A stretch of 64,000 nt of DNA from positions 30,759,539 through 30,823,538 of the forward strand of contig CM070636.1 of NCBI GenBank assembly GCA_036346255.1, in the 5' to 3' direction. The stretch is from Ampelocalamus luodianensis (Eukaryota; Streptophyta; Magnoliopsida; Poales; Poaceae). Both the position numbers and the translations under genes were made by a program. Of this stretch, positions 11,401 to 23,427 are shown one piece after another. Under the pieces are notes generated by a model. The model had not been told where the DNA came from. It ran no database searches and saw only the letters and a program-made list of their open reading frames with translations. Each line of letters opens with the position of its first letter. Within the stretch, counting starts at the first letter, position 1.

Positions 11401-12496
11401 CCATAAAAGTTTCAGCTTCAAGATCTTTCTAGAAAATATTTTTGCTACTGATGCTAATTATGGCCGAAATTAGGTTTTTAGAGAATATCTTTTGCACCAC
11501 AAATCCAAATTAAGTTTTCCAGTTTCTATGTCTAGGTATGTTCGTATTTTACCTTGTGTATAAATTTCGTCACATTTGGATAAGTTTTGCTTGCTCCTTT
11601 GTTTAAGTGTTGCTCGTCTTATTGGTTGTTCTCGCTTCTTTTGCTTTTAAGCTAGGATTCGACATTTGCGTAACCCCGAGAACGACCCTCCGCAACAAAT
11701 TGAGCAACGACAAGCGAACAAGCAGTTTGATCATTTCCCATTTGATCCCATTACTTTTAAAGTCTAATATTTTGTTTAAACTTCTATGTATGCATTGCAA
11801 ATTTGTTGTTAAATTGATTAGTTAATCCTCTAGTTGCATAATCTGTAGGTAAATAATTATCCTCTACTACCGAGCCTAGGTTATTTCTTTGTGGTTAGAG
11901 TTCGATGGATGAACTCTTATCACTTAGTAGATTACGAATGAATATTGCTTAGCCATGCCTGAATATCGGTAGTATTGGGCGATCATCGACTTAGTCGGTG
12001 ATCTTGATCACACAAATGCTATTATTATTCCATTATGTCCAACCTTGTGTTTTACCAACTTACAAATCAAAAACTCAAAACAAAAATTATATCTTGACTT
12101 GGGCACAATGGTATGTTGGTGTGATCTTTGGGTGTGATTGAATGGTGCCTAAGTCCCTAAGGACCGAGTTACTTGTGCCATTGATCCAAGCAATTATGCG
12201 TGCTAACCACGAGGGGATATGGGACCTCTCTGACTAAGTACTTTGGGAGGTGTTAATTATGAGCTGGTCGGTGGGTGTGTGCGTGTGTGTGTTTGTGGTG
12301 TGCGAGGAGCATTAGGTGTCCGGTTAGGGCATCTAATGTATCCTTCTCCGTGGGTTGCGCTCTTAATTAGCATCGTCCATTGGAAAGCGTCTTATAGACT
12401 TAGCCGTGTGCTGCATACCAAAGGAAGTATGCTAACCGTGGTTGGTGGAAAGGCGGTCTATCGTGTGGGTACATTGGTACACCTGCGAGGTTAAAA

Positions 12497-12508
12497 CTAT
12501 TCGAATAG
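12497..12508 (+). other. LTR palindrome CTATTCGAATAG (A 3' LTR)
   Basis: Perfect. The upstream cctgcagagg of the 5' LTR is cctgcgagg here, one base shorter. Confidence 0.9.
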
Positions 12509-12849
12509 CCTCGTCCTAGGTTATGGACACGCTTGGTTATTTCCCACAAGAACTAGACTACAACCTTTTAAAAACTTAAACTTGACATTGGTGGTATGAA
12601 GGGTACTTCATGCTATTGTTGTGGTGACTATGGGTTAGTCACTTCTAGGTTGGTGTTGTTCTCTATCTATGTTATTATTGTCTCTCTTTATTTGAACAAT
12701 AAAGTTAATTGCAAACTTGCTTTGGAATCTATTACCTTATTGTAAATGAAAACTTGCTTTATCTTTGAAAATAAGTCCAGAGCCTCATCCACTTAAATAA
12801 AGCTTGCATGTAGTTAGTTATAGTTCATTATCTCACACGTCGGTCTTGC

Positions 12850-12872
12850 AGTACAAAAACAAGTTTTGTACT
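12850..12872 (+). other. LTR hairpin (A 3' LTR)
   Basis: Identical to the 5' LTR copy: 9-bp arms AGTACAAAA/TTTTGTACT and a 5-base loop. Confidence 0.8.
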
Positions 12873-13313
12873 CATCCGCTTGCTTAATATTAATTGTTGC
12901 AGAGGAAGAAGGTGAGCCCCAAGGGCCTCACTTTTGTGAGTCATGTTGCGGCGCTGTTTGTTTGGGACGATTAGCTTGGCGGTCCGGTTGGTTGCCTTGT
13001 GGGTAAAGGCACACCGATTGGCTTTTGTTTATCGCCATCTTATGGCCATTTTGCTTCATTGTGTATTTACTTATCTTTATGAATTTTGGCCATCGGCCTC
13101 TCTTTTGTAATAACTCTCTTTATATTATCTATGTCTCTCGGTTGTGCTTTGCTTGGCTCTATGTGTATGAATGGAATTGATGCATGATTTTGTAACAGGG
13201 TGTATCTTGCATTTAGGAAGTATACATATCTCGAGGCTTGGTTTATTTGATTTGTCTTGTTAGGACCAAGTGGATGGTTAAGCAGTACAAGCCGAATAAA
13301 CCGGGTCCTCACA

Positions 13314-13318
13314 CTCCA
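13314..13318. repeat. Target-site duplication, right (ctcca)
   Basis: Perfect repeat of 1011-1015, followed at once by the continuation of element E (attaggacgagg). Confidence 0.95.
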
Positions 13319-14240
13319 TTAGGACGAGGGGTCACGCAACACTGAGGCGCGGCATTCGCATAATGGCCCTTGTTGTGGCGGCGAAAACAAGTCACCTCGG
13401 CCGCCGGATTGCGGAGGCCGCTCTGCTCTGGATCGCAGCGCACGTGGTCTGGCTCACGGCTGCGGTGGGCGAGGAGCTGGTGCAGATGGTCTCGGCGCCG
13501 GTGGAGCAAAAGAACGGCCATCGTGCCGCCTCACCGAGGACGAACGAGGCCGTGTGAGTAGACGATGCGCCTCCCATTTGCGCTATGGGACTCGCCAGCG
13601 CCTTTGCCTTATGCTCGCAACGATGGCCTTATCTACCAAGGCTGAAAGTCCGAGAAGTCCACAATAGATAGCTTGTCCTGCAGCTCCTCGGACAAGCCAT
13701 CCATAAACTTCTCTGCTTAGCCTCATCTCGAGGCCACCTCACCGGAGCATAACGAGCCGGATGATTGAACTCGTAAAGGTACTCGTCACGCATTTGCGCC
13801 CTTGCTTGAGCGCGAGGAACTCCTTTTCTTCGACTTCATCAAAGCATCCGGGATGTGGGCCCGACGAAAGCCGACGGAACTCCTCCCACGCGACCACATG
13901 GCCGCGGGCTGCATGGCGAATAGTTCTCCCACCATGAAAGTGCCGCGCCTCAAGGCGGTGGGACGCGAAGAGTGCCTTGTCTGCGTCGGCATCGAGCTAT
14001 GTTGAGCTTCCGCCAACCATGCGCGACCAATCATCCGCATCGAGAGGTCCTCGAGGCGGAGAAAGTCGGCGGCGCGTGCGGAGGAACTCGCAAGTCCCCG
14101 CGAGTGCGGTGGCCGCCACCACGGCAGGAGTGGAGGTATTCTAGCAATAACCTCCAAGATGCGCGTCTGGTCCATGCGGTTTCGCTCGACCGAGCGAGCA
14201 CCTCGACCATGGTCGGAGGAGGAAGCTCCTCATCATGACC
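13319..14240 (-). pseudogene. Element E: proximal gag, broken
   Basis: This is the gypsy capsid gene in pieces. Near 13350-13400 a zinc knuckle reads CFRRHNKGHYANA, with the second Cys changed to Arg and the last Cys to Ala, so it cannot bind zinc normally. FRRAHIPDALMK near 13840-13870 is the conserved capsid segment. The N-terminal part at about 14190-14235 matches B's MAEVLLQIERN region. Frames change several times. This segment joins 1-1015 across element A. Confidence 0.75.
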
Positions 14241-14666
14241 AACTTGTCGATCGCCACGCGTTCTCCCGCCATCCTGTTTTACTAAGACAAGTTAGCAACA
14301 AATTTAAGAGCAAGAAAGCCAAAATTCATGAAAGCAAGAAACAAACACAAGGCGGGATAAAGTTCGACCAAAGAAAATCGGACACATAACTACTCCCTTT
14401 ACATCTTACCCTATTATCCCCACAAGTTTTAGTTGGATTAAACTTCATGGTTCTCCCCAAACTAATTCCACCCCAGTAGTAACTATCTTTTGAAAGGTGA
14501 AGAGAGAAACCAAGTTTCAAAACTTAAATTAGAGTAAGATGAGTAGAAAGCTAAGATAGGTAAGGAATAAAATCGAGAATCACTAGGTTTTCATAAACCT
14601 TTTATGATTTGAAGATAAGACTTTCAAAATATCCTAAGGACGACTATGCTTGTTACTACGGTCGAA
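14241..14666 (-). other. Element E leader
   Basis: Untranslated leader, similar to the leaders of A and B (cctatctatcttagctt-type phrases in reverse). No gene seen. Confidence 0.7.
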
Positions 14667-14680
14667 TGGCTCGATACCAA
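14667..14680 (-). other. Primer-binding site of element E
   Basis: On the minus strand it reads ttggtatcgagcca, 3 bases from the LTR end. The same single A is missing as in A, B and C. Confidence 0.85.
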
Positions 14681-15110
14681 CTTTGTGAGGACCCGGTTTA
14701 TTTGGCTTGTAATGCTTAACCAACCACCGGTCCTAGCATCACAAATCAAATAAATCGATCCTCAGATATGTATACTTCGAAAGCGATATACGCACCTCGT
14801 TACAAAATTAGACAAAGAACTCCATTCAAAACATAGAGTCCAAACATTACACTACAAACGGAAGATAAACAAATAGTAGTAATTATGACATAGGCCGCGT
14901 GCCACAAGATACACAAATAACAAGAACGATAAATGAAGCAAAAGTGCCATAAGATGGCTATAAACAAAGCCAATCGCGTGCCTTCAACCCACAAGGCATC
15001 CGACCGACCGCCAAGACTAGTCGTCACCCACGGCGACAAAGACACTCACGAAGTGAGGCCCCGAGGCTCACCTTCTTCCTCCTCGCAACCAAAACATTAA
15101 GCAAAGCACC

Positions 15111-15135
15111 GAGTACAAAGATTGTCTTTGTACCC
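15111..15135 (-). other. LTR hairpin (E)
   Basis: Arms GTACAAAG and CTTTGTAC around attgt. Relative to the A/B copies an A:T pair has become G:C on both sides, a compensating change. Confidence 0.8.
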
Positions 15136-15468
15136 GCAAGACTGACGTGTGAACTAGCGCACTGCTCATATGCTACATGCGAGGCTTGTTTAGTGGAGGC
15201 CATATGTTTTATTTGCATAAAGCCAATTTTCATTTGCAATAATGTAATACAGTTTAAAGGCAAGTTTGCAATTCATTTTTAAGATTGAAATAACAAAGAT
15301 GCGGATATTGATAACAAAAGCGAAAGATAAACAACCTAGAAGTGACTATCCCAATAGTCACCACAACAATAGCACTAATCCCGATTCGTACCACCCATCA
15401 AGTTTTAATTTAAATGTTGTAGTCTAGTTCTTGGGGCGTATCCAGCGTGTCCATAACCTAGGGCGAGG

Positions 15469-15480
15469 CTATTCGAATAG
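15469..15480 (-). other. LTR palindrome CTATTCGAATAG (E)
   Basis: Perfect, within a ccataaccta..gtaccaatgtaccc context on the plus strand. Confidence 0.9.
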
Positions 15481-16330
15481 TTTTAACCACGCAGGGTGTA
15501 CCAATGTACCCACACTCGATCGCCTTTAAGCCAAAACACACTTCCAAGGTATCTTTGTACGGCTAAGTCTACGAGACTTTTTCCAATATTGTGTATTAAC
15601 TACGAGCCGCTCGTATGGATAGAAACCCATACGCTTACATGGTAAAGCCGAAAGACAACTACCCACTCGTGATAAAGCTTTTGGACAACTACCATGCTCC
15701 CACCTCCGTCCCTCCTGCGACCTCCTGCGACCGGGCCAATACACGCCAAAGTACTAGGTCAAGAGAGGTCCCATATACTCTAGTGTGGTTAGCACGCAAA
15801 ATGCTCAAGACGGTGGCGCAAGTAACTCGGTCCTTAATCGACTCGGGCACCTTTCGGTCACACCCAATGATCACACCAAAGATACCATTGTGCCCAAGTC
15901 TAAATTATTTTGTTTTCATTTTTAGTTTTGCAATTAAACATAGCGAAATGCTAAAACATAAAGCTATAGTAAATTTTAGTGATCAAGGTTACCGACTAAA
16001 GTCGATAACCGCCTGATTCTACCAATAGCTAAGCATGTCTAAGCAAGTTGACCGGATCTACTAAGTGATAAGAGATCATCCAACGACCTCTAATCACAAA
16101 CAAATAACCTAGGCTCGGTAGTAGAGATCAATATTTTGTCTACGTGATATGCAAACACTGATTTAACTAATCAATTTAACACAAATTAAGCAATGCATAC
16201 ATACAAATTAAACAAAATATTAGATTTTAAAATCTTCGATAAACATGATCAAACCGCTTTTCGGCCGCATTGCTCAATATGTTGCGGAGGATCGTTCTCG
16301 TGGTTGCCGCAAATATCGAATCCTAACGAT

Positions 16331-16357
16331 TTGAACAAAACAATAATAAGAACGAAT
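16331..16357. repeat. Host sequence duplicated at copia borders (left copy)
   Basis: These 27 bases of E's LTR (ttgaacaaaacaa..gaacgaat) directly precede element C. A near copy lies at 23428-23455, far longer than a 5-bp TSD. The last five bases, cgaat, are the likely true TSD. Confidence 0.7.
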
Positions 16358-17659
16358 TGTTGGGAAGCGGGTAGGCTACACTAGCGCAAATTAAAAATTC
16401 TACCCGTAAACCAAGATCATCGCGATTATAGATCACGGTCTTACCACTAGACGCGCAGCGCGAAGTTGATGCAAAGACGTCGGGGCGGTGTAGTCGTACT
16501 CGATTGATGCGATGCGTCGAGCGAGTAGTCGTACTACTTCCTCGTCCTCGTCGCGGCGTCCCACGTCTGCTCCTTTCTTGCGGTTCGTCCCAACGCCACG
16601 GTCATGCGCCTCAAAGGTATCCACACGTGCGGGAGAGCGGCGCGCGCCGGACTACTAGATCGCGCGGCGACTAGGGCGTGGGAGGGTGGCGGCGGGGTTT
16701 GAGGATGTCACGAAAAACTCAACTCTCAACCATACCCCTCTCCTTTTATAGACGCCCTTATAATGGGCTTCTACGAATAGAGGCCCATTAGGACTCAATG
16801 CCCATCTAATTTAGATCCAATCCGAATTAGGCTTCACCCATAAGTGTGTGACCCTATGGTTCACATATGTTTAGACATGACGCGAGTACACATACTTGGT
16901 CAATAGTTGGTAGCGACCTCTAGCAAGACGTGCCAACTCCTAAACATACGTAAAGATCATATCGGACGAACCATCACAACGTTATGTACATGCCAATCCC
17001 TTTGCCTCACGATATTCAATCGAGCTCCAAGTCGACCACTCTTTCTCGATCCCGTGATCCGAATCCCTTACTAGGTTAACTCTTAACCTTAAGTAGCATG
17101 GCCATGCATTTACGGATCCGATCACCGAGGCCCAGATATCTCTCGGTAGAGAGGGCAAATCCCATCTCGATGACCATGCCTCGCAAAGATGCTTCATGAC
17201 AAACCCAAAGCTACCTTTATAACTACCCGATTCTGAGTAGCGTTTGATAGCCCCTAAGTAGGTCGATTCACATCTCAAGTACATACGACAATCTCGTGTC
17301 TAAGGACAAGGCGTACACATTGTGTAGAGAACCATAAGAATAATTACTATGTCTCATGTTGGGTCGGTCCAACCCCATGTTCTAAACATGTGTCCACATT
17401 ATTGGTTTGACATCTCCATGTCTATGACTCGTGAAACATGGTCATCAACCGATACATGTGCTAATCCATCATTCACGTGTGTCCTCACATGAACTCCGAC
17501 TAGGACAACTTTAGAATAACCATACAAGTAAAGAGTTTCACAAACAAGTCACATACTTGTTAATCAACACAAAGGCAATATTCAAGGAACATTTATTAAA
17601 TCATGGATACAATGAAATATCATCATCAATATGATTGCCTCTAGGGCATATCTCCAACA
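16358..17659 (-). repeat. Element C 3' LTR
   Basis: A complete 1302-bp LTR, tgttggg..ccaaca in plus orientation. Confidence 0.9.
16742..16750 (-). promoter_or_regulatory. TATA box of copia LTR
   Basis: TATAAAAGG on the minus strand, also kept in the truncated 5' LTR at 23357-23365. Confidence 0.65.
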
Positions 17660-17675
17660 GCCTCCCACTTGCACT
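17660..17675 (-). other. Polypurine tract of element C
   Basis: caagtgggaggc on the minus strand abuts the 3' LTR, the usual form in this copia lineage. Confidence 0.8.
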
Positions 17676-17903
17676 AGAGTCAATCTAGAAGATATCTAAT
17701 ACCCATAGCTCTTGTGTGCGCTCATGCTTAGGTCAGTGGGAGAGGCTTCACAAAGGATCAGAAATATTCAAATCCGTGTGTATTTTGCATATCTTTAAAT
17801 CTCCTCGATTAAGGATCTCTCGAATGAGATGAAACCGCCGCATATGTGTTTGTTCTTTTGGTGATTCCTCGGCTCCTTGGCTTGCGCAATGGCCCCACTG
17901 TTA
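17676..17903 (-). other. Element C 3' untranslated part
   Basis: Short stretch between RNase H and the PPT. No gene seen. Confidence 0.5.
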
Positions 17904-19060
17904 TCACAAAGAAAGATCCGGAGGATCGCACGCACTAGGAACCACACCTAGTTCGATTATGAACTTCCTTATCCAAACACCTTCCTTTGCCGCTTGAAGT
18001 CGCAATGTACTCGGCCTCAGTTGTAGAGTCGACAGTCTCTGCTTGGAACTCTTCCAACTTACCGCACCACCGCTCAAAAGGAACACAAAACCCGATTGCG
18101 ATTTGTAATCATCTTTGTCGGTTTGGAAGCTTGCATCGGTGTAACCATTTACAACGAGCTCTTCCTCACCTCCGTAGACTAGGAACACATCCTTAGTTCT
18201 TCTCAAATACTTGAGGATGTTTTTAATCTGTCGGTGACTCTCACCGATCACCGTATCTGCTCAGAACACTTAGAGCATAGGAAACATCTGGCGAGTACAC
18301 ATCATAGCATACATGATAGATCCAATGGCCGAAGCATATGGAATCTTACTCATGCGATCTCGCTCATCGCTTGTCGAAGGACACCGAGTCTTGCCAAGAT
18401 TTATGCCATGAGACATGGGCAAGAACCCTTTCTTTGCCTCCTCCATGTTGAACCGTTTCAACACTTTGTCAATGTAAGTACTGCTTAATCCTATTAGCCT
18501 TTTGATCTATCTCTATAGATCTTAATACCCAAAATATATGCCGCTTCCCTAAGTCCTTCATTGAGAAACTATTTTTCAAAGAGGTCTTAACGGACTCGAG
18601 CATAGGAATATCATTTCCAATCAGAATATGTCATCTACATATAAGATTAGAAATACGAGTGAGCTCCCACTTGTCTTCTTGTAAACACAAGATTCTTCTT
18701 CGCTTTTGATGAAGTCAAACCCTTTGACCACTTCATCAAAACGAATGTTCCAACTCCGAGATGCTTGCTTCAATCCATAAATGGATTTTTGAAGTTTGCA
18801 TACTTTTCTAGCATTGTTTGATCGACAAAACCCTGGCCGTATCATATACACGTCCTCGGTTAAATTTCCATTAAGGAAAGCCGTTTTGACATCCATCGCC
18901 ATATCTCATAGTCGAAATATGCGAAGAATAGCTAGAATGATCCGTATTGATTTAAGCATCGCTACAGTGAGAAAGTCTCATCGTAGTCAACTCCTTGAAC
19001 TTGCCGAAACCTTTGCGATAAGTCGAGCTTTATGGATATGAACATTTCCATCCATATCAA
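17904..19060 (-). pseudogene. Copia reverse transcriptase and RNase H, broken
   Basis: Reading right to left, KARLIAK near 19040 opens RT. At 18902-18621 a 94-codon frame holds MDVKTAFLNGNL, IYGLKQASRSW and the catalytic LYVDD. At 18464-18270 is the RT thumb (KIPYASAIGSIMYAM). At 18251-17904 is RNase H with NGYTDASFQTD, QSGFVF and SWKSSKQ. These enzymes copy element RNA into DNA and remove the RNA strand. At least three frame breaks separate the blocks, so the gene is dead. The order RT-RNase H after integrase identifies Ty1/copia. Confidence 0.85.
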
Positions 19061-20500
19061 TCTTCCTTTATAGATCCATTTGCACTCTGGTTTTAACACC
19101 ATCAAAGGGTCAACCAAATTCCAAACTTGATTGTCTCCCATGGATGCTATCTCGATCTCATGGCACTATGCCATTTCTCGAGTGCTGGTCCATCATTGCT
19201 TCCGCATAGGTCGTAGGCTCATCATTGTCTAACAATAATATATCTCGCGCATTGCGAGCCTTCCGACAACCGTGGTGGTGGTGCTTCCTTTGCCATGGGT
19301 TCCTCAACTTGTTACGCCACATGGGCATCATTCGTCGAGTCTTCCCGATTGGTTCATCTTGAACTTCTTCAAGCCGCACTGTTCTTCCACTTGTCTCCCT
19401 ATTGAGAAACTCTTTCTCTAGGAAAACACCACTTGAGCGACAAACACTTTGCCCTCTAGTCGGTTGTAGAAGTAATATCCAAAGGTTTCCTCTGGATATC
19501 CCACGAAAATGCATTTATCCGACTTGGGTGTGAGCTTGTCCGATCAGTAGTCGCTGACAAACGCCTCACATCCCCAAATCTTTAGAAAAGACAAACGTGA
19601 CTCTTCCCACCCATATCTCATATGGTGTCTTAACTACGATTTAGACGGTACCCTATTAAGTGTGAAAGTGCGCTTTCTAGAGCGTAACCCCAAAAGGATA
19701 ATGGTAAATCGATCGCTCATCATCGATCGAACCATGTCCAACAAGGTCCGACACGCTCGGATACCCCGTTTCTTTGCGCGTTCGGGCGGTGTTAGTCAGT
19801 GGAACAATTCCGCAACTCTTGGATGATTGCTAAATTCATGACTCAAATACTCGCCACCACGATCGGATCGCGAGCCTTAATTTTCTTGGCACGCTGATTT
19901 TCAACCTCATTCGGAACTCTTTGAACTTTTCAAAAGTTTGGACTTATGCTTCATTAAGTAGACATAGCCATATCTACTAAAATCATCGATGAAAGTTATG
20001 AAGTAATGAAATCCACCTCTAGCGATCGTGCTCATTGGTCCACATACATCAAGATGTATGATTTCCAACAAGTCCGACGCCTCTCAAAAGAACCTTTGAA
20101 AGGTGATTTGGTCATCTTACCAAGCAAACAAGCTTCACATGTCTCGTATGATTCAAAATCAAACGGTTAGAAGACCATCGACATGGAGCTTCTTCATGCG
20201 CTTTTCACTTATGTGACCCAAACGACAATGCCAAACGTGGTGGGATTCAAATCATTAGGTCGAAGTCTTTTAGCATTTATGTTAAAGATAGGCGCATCAT
20301 CAAGATTTAAAATAAATAACCCATTCACAATGGGCAAAAGCCATAAACATTCCATTTTTAGAGATCAAACAACCATTGTCTTTACTTGCAAATGAATAAC
20401 CATCTCTCATCAAACATGAGGGGATAAAATGTTTCGACTCATACTAGGAACATAATAACAATTATTCAATTCCATAATAAATCTTGAAGGAAGCTGAAGT
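19061..20500 (-). pseudogene. Copia integrase region, broken
   Basis: The region between gag/protease and RT. A 118-codon frame at 19514-19158 contains VFLEKEFLNRETSGRTV and DILLLDNDEPTTY, the conserved linker between integrase and RT of BARE/Angela elements. The upstream part (19520-20150) aligns in content with the integrase core and 20150-20500 with the pre-integrase zinc region, but stops prevent assigning the DDE residues. Integrase would join element DNA to the host. Confidence 0.65.
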
Positions 20501-21547
20501 TGCATGGTGCCGACGGTCAACGCAAAGAACCCTTGCTTTATTCCCGACGCGAAAATCAACTTCACCTCTTGCGACTCCTCTACTTCTTATTAGCCCTCGC
20601 ATCGAGTTGCAAATGTGAGCAACTCGATCCGTATCAAATACCCAAGAGTTAATAGGAGAATCATGAGAAAAATGTCTAAAACATTTATGACAAGTGTACC
20701 ATGGGTGGAAGTCTTACTTCGACCTTCTTCTTGCATTCATCTAATCCATGTACTTCTTGCGCTTCTCTTCCAAAGGCGCTTTACAATAGAAGCATACTGT
20801 CTCACCTCAGTCCAAAGATTAGGCTTAGGCGTTGGCTTTAGATCATATCTTTAACCTTACCCTTATTCTTTGGCCATGGCTTCTTACCCTTTTTCTTGAA
20901 GCTAGACTTGTTCTGCATACCATCACATGGCTAGGCCACGCACACTTCTTAATGTCATTCTCTGCTGTTTTGAGCATCCCACAAAGCTCATTAAGGCCCT
21001 TATCCGCCCCATGCATATGGTAGTTCAAATGAAATGCCCATAGCTAGGTGGAAGAGACGCTAAATGAAATCGATTTGCCAACTCTTGGCCAATTGGAAAA
21101 CCAAGTTTATCCAAAGTCCGATCAGAACCAACCATTTTGATCACATGTGGGCCTCACGGTGCACCTTCATCTAACTTGCATTCCGTAAAAGCCTTAGAGA
21201 CATTGAACCGTTCGATCTGGCACAGTATGCGAACATGTCCTTAAGCGCTATGATCATATCATACGCTTCGATCCTCAAACCGCTTTTGAAGGTCGTTCCA
21301 TGCATGCAAGCATAAGACGACTAATCTCAAGAGAGTCATCACATGCTTTCTTGTAGGCATTTTTAACAAAGAAGAGACGCATTATTTGCGTGTTCTTACG
21401 GGATTGGGGTGTCCGAACGTTTTCCTTTTATCCGCCACGAGAACAATTCTCGAGTTCGGACCAATCCGAATAGTTTGTTCCATTTAATTTCTCTTTCTCA
21501 AGAATCGATCGCAAAGCAAAAGGGTGTGCGTGGTTGCTAGATGCCAT
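20501..21547 (-). pseudogene. Copia gag (and protease remnant), broken
   Basis: The likely start is the ATG at 21547, followed by MASSNHAHPFALRSILEKEK and LNGTNYSDW, the typical N-terminus of this gag family. Further on come DSLEISRLMLACM near 21320 and MHGADKGLNELCGMLKTAEN at about 21020-20960. A degenerate CFYC zinc knuckle lies near 20790. The capsid packages element RNA. Stops occur after about 30 codons and repeatedly later. Confidence 0.75.
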
Positions 21548-22955
21548 TGATCTACAATAGGAAATGCAAAATACTAAGACAAATAAAACCATGATAGAGT
21601 AAATCAGTATTAAACAAATTTAATAGAATGTACTCCCACTAAAATCAACATCCTCTGTTGATTCTTAGCGATTCAAGATCCGCAATTAACGAGTCTACTA
21701 GTGAGCTTTTGCATCACCGCTAGAGACAAGGTACTTGATAAGCAACACCTTGCTAATCATATCTCTATATGACTCTTGTTGTTGGGTGACATCTCTATGC
21801 CCCGCGCCAACCTTATGCCCCAAGGCCCATAACCTTTATGATAACCTTGTTAAGTTCACCAATTCTTATGCATGTAAGTATCCGATACAAAACCCATCTA
21901 GTCAAGGAAAGTTGATGGTGCCCTAATTTTATAGACCCACCATCAATTTACAAGACATGGGATGGTGCAAAGTTTAATTGGGAGGGCATATGTTTAACTT
22001 AACATTTTGTGAGGGATCGCTATACTTCTACCATTCAAACATGCATAGGAGTAAAACAATAGGAATAACATTCACACAGCTTGTGACTCAAGATGACCCA
22101 TTTTCTCATGGTGATCTCCATCGCCATAGAATCATCCACCATGATGATCTCCATCTCCATGGTTCATGTGTGCCATCCTCCAAGTGATGTGTCCTCCGAG
22201 TACTACTATAAGCTATTACTCATAACAACTAGTAATAAAATACATGGATACTAGGAATCATCACAAGTCGCACGCAGTCGTTAATACAATACTTTGGCAA
22301 CACAATGGCTCCAGTATTGTTGCCGCATCTACCTACACGCAGTCATGCAAATATTACAAACATGCATCACATACACATTAGGCCATCGGTCACATACATC
22401 CTGCAAAAACAAGTTTATGCATAGAATCGCAATCTAGGATAGGGGTCGAGGGGTTTCCCCATCAGTTCGAAGGGGCGCGCGCAGTATCTCGGGCGTCCGA
22501 AATTGTAAAAACAGAGATCCAATCTATGCAATTTTTACATAGGATTTTGATCGGCAAATCATATTTACCACAAATCGACTCATCGCTCCGATTCGACCAA
22601 TTTGTATCGATCTTCGCATGCCGCAACCGGTTTTACGTGTCACCGCTTCCCCGATGGCGAATCCGACCGTAGGGGTATGTTGTTTCACGACCTTAGCAGC
22701 ATGATCACGGTACATCGATTATTAATCTAGGTTCGATTCGATCAATCATATTGATCTTCGCATTCCGCAATCGTTTTACGTGTCACCGTCTACCCCGATG
22801 GCGAATCCGACCGGTAGGGGTATGTTGTTTCACGACCTTAGCGAAGATGATCACGAAACCGATCAATCCATTACGAACTATACAATCGATCACATCGATC
22901 ATACCGATTTACATATCGCCATATGCAAATCACCCAACCTATAACATGACAAAGA
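21548..22955 (-). other. Element C leader
   Basis: A long untranslated leader (1.4 kb), typical of the BARE lineage. No gene seen apart from the tandem repeat at 22589-22857. Confidence 0.65.
22589..22857 (-). repeat. Tandem repeat in copia leader
   Basis: Two units of about 145 bp (22589-22710 and 22735-22857) share cgattcga, gatcttcgcat, ttttacgtgtcaccg and gatggcgaatccgacc in the same order, about 85 percent alike by eye. They lie within a few hundred bases of the PBS. Confidence 0.8.
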
Positions 22956-22969
22956 ATCGCTCGATACCA
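22956..22969 (-). other. Primer-binding site of element C
   Basis: tggtatcgagcgat on the minus strand, next to the 5' LTR. The same A is missing as in the three gypsy PBSs. Confidence 0.75.
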
Positions 22970-23427
22970 TCGTTGGGAAACAGTAGGCTACACTAGCGCA
23001 AATTAAAAATTCTACCCGTAAACCAAGATCACTGCAGCTTATAGATCACGGTCTTACCACTAGACGCGCAGTGCGGAAGTTGATGCAAGACGTCGGGCGG
23101 TGTAGTCGTACTCGATTGATGCAAGACGTCGGGCGAGTAGTCGTACTACTTCCTCGCCCTCGTCGCGGCCCCACGTGCGCCTCCTTTCTTGCGGTTCGTC
23201 CCAACGCCACGGATGCGGCGCCCAAAGGTATCCACACGACGGAGAGCGACGCACGCCGACTACTAGATCCGCGCGGCGACTAGGGCGTGGGAGGGTGGCG
23301 CCGTGGTTTGAGGATGTCACGAAAAACTCAACTCTCAACCAGCGCGCCCCTGCCCTCCTTTTATAGACGTCCTTATAATGGGCTTCTACGAATAGAGGCC
23401 CATTAGGACTCAATGCCCAGTCTAATT
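22970..23427 (-). repeat. Element C 5' LTR, truncated
   Basis: Only the TATA-proximal end, R and U5 (about 460 bp) remain. The outer 840 bp of U3 are missing, and the break falls after cccagtctaat. Confidence 0.85.
23357..23365 (-). promoter_or_regulatory. TATA box in truncated copia LTR
   Basis: TATAAAAGG, as in the 3' LTR. Most upstream U3 is gone. Confidence 0.55.

Larger units (their letters stand above)
1016..13313 (+). mobile_element. Element A: non-autonomous LTR retrotransposon, complete
   Basis: This 12.3-kb element has two full-length LTRs (4903 and 4899 bp, both TG..CA), a PBS, a PPT and a perfect TSD. Its interior is only 2.5 kb. It contains a leader, zinc-knuckle copies from gag, a protease remnant lacking the catalytic residues, a structured repeat and a short chromodomain tail. 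I find no RT, RNase H or integrase motif. LTR, leader, PBS and PPT match element B, so A looks like a deletion derivative of a Tekay/Del-type chromovirus, comparable in layout to the LARD class (long LTRs, little coding). Mobilisation in trans by B-like proteins is an inference. Confidence 0.93.
8415..13313 (+). repeat. Element A 3' LTR
   Basis: This 4899-bp LTR is the counterpart of 1016-5918, with the same module order. Differences from the 5' LTR are mostly short indels and substitutions in C/G-rich triplets, for example gcactgtgg near 1130 against gcacgagtgg near 8520. The ggacctcc minisatellite lies at about 10210-10960. Confidence 0.95.
16358..23427 (-). mobile_element. Element C: BARE/Angela/RIRE1-type copia retrotransposon
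   Basis: A minus-strand Ty1/copia element of about 7.1 kb lies in E's 5' LTR. It has a full 3' LTR (1302 bp), a PPT, pol in copia order, gag, a 1.4-kb leader, a PBS and a 5' LTR truncated to about 460 bp. The LTR starts tgttggagatatgccctag on the minus strand, the hallmark of the BARE-1/Angela/RIRE1 lineage. All reading frames are interrupted. Confidence 0.9.
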
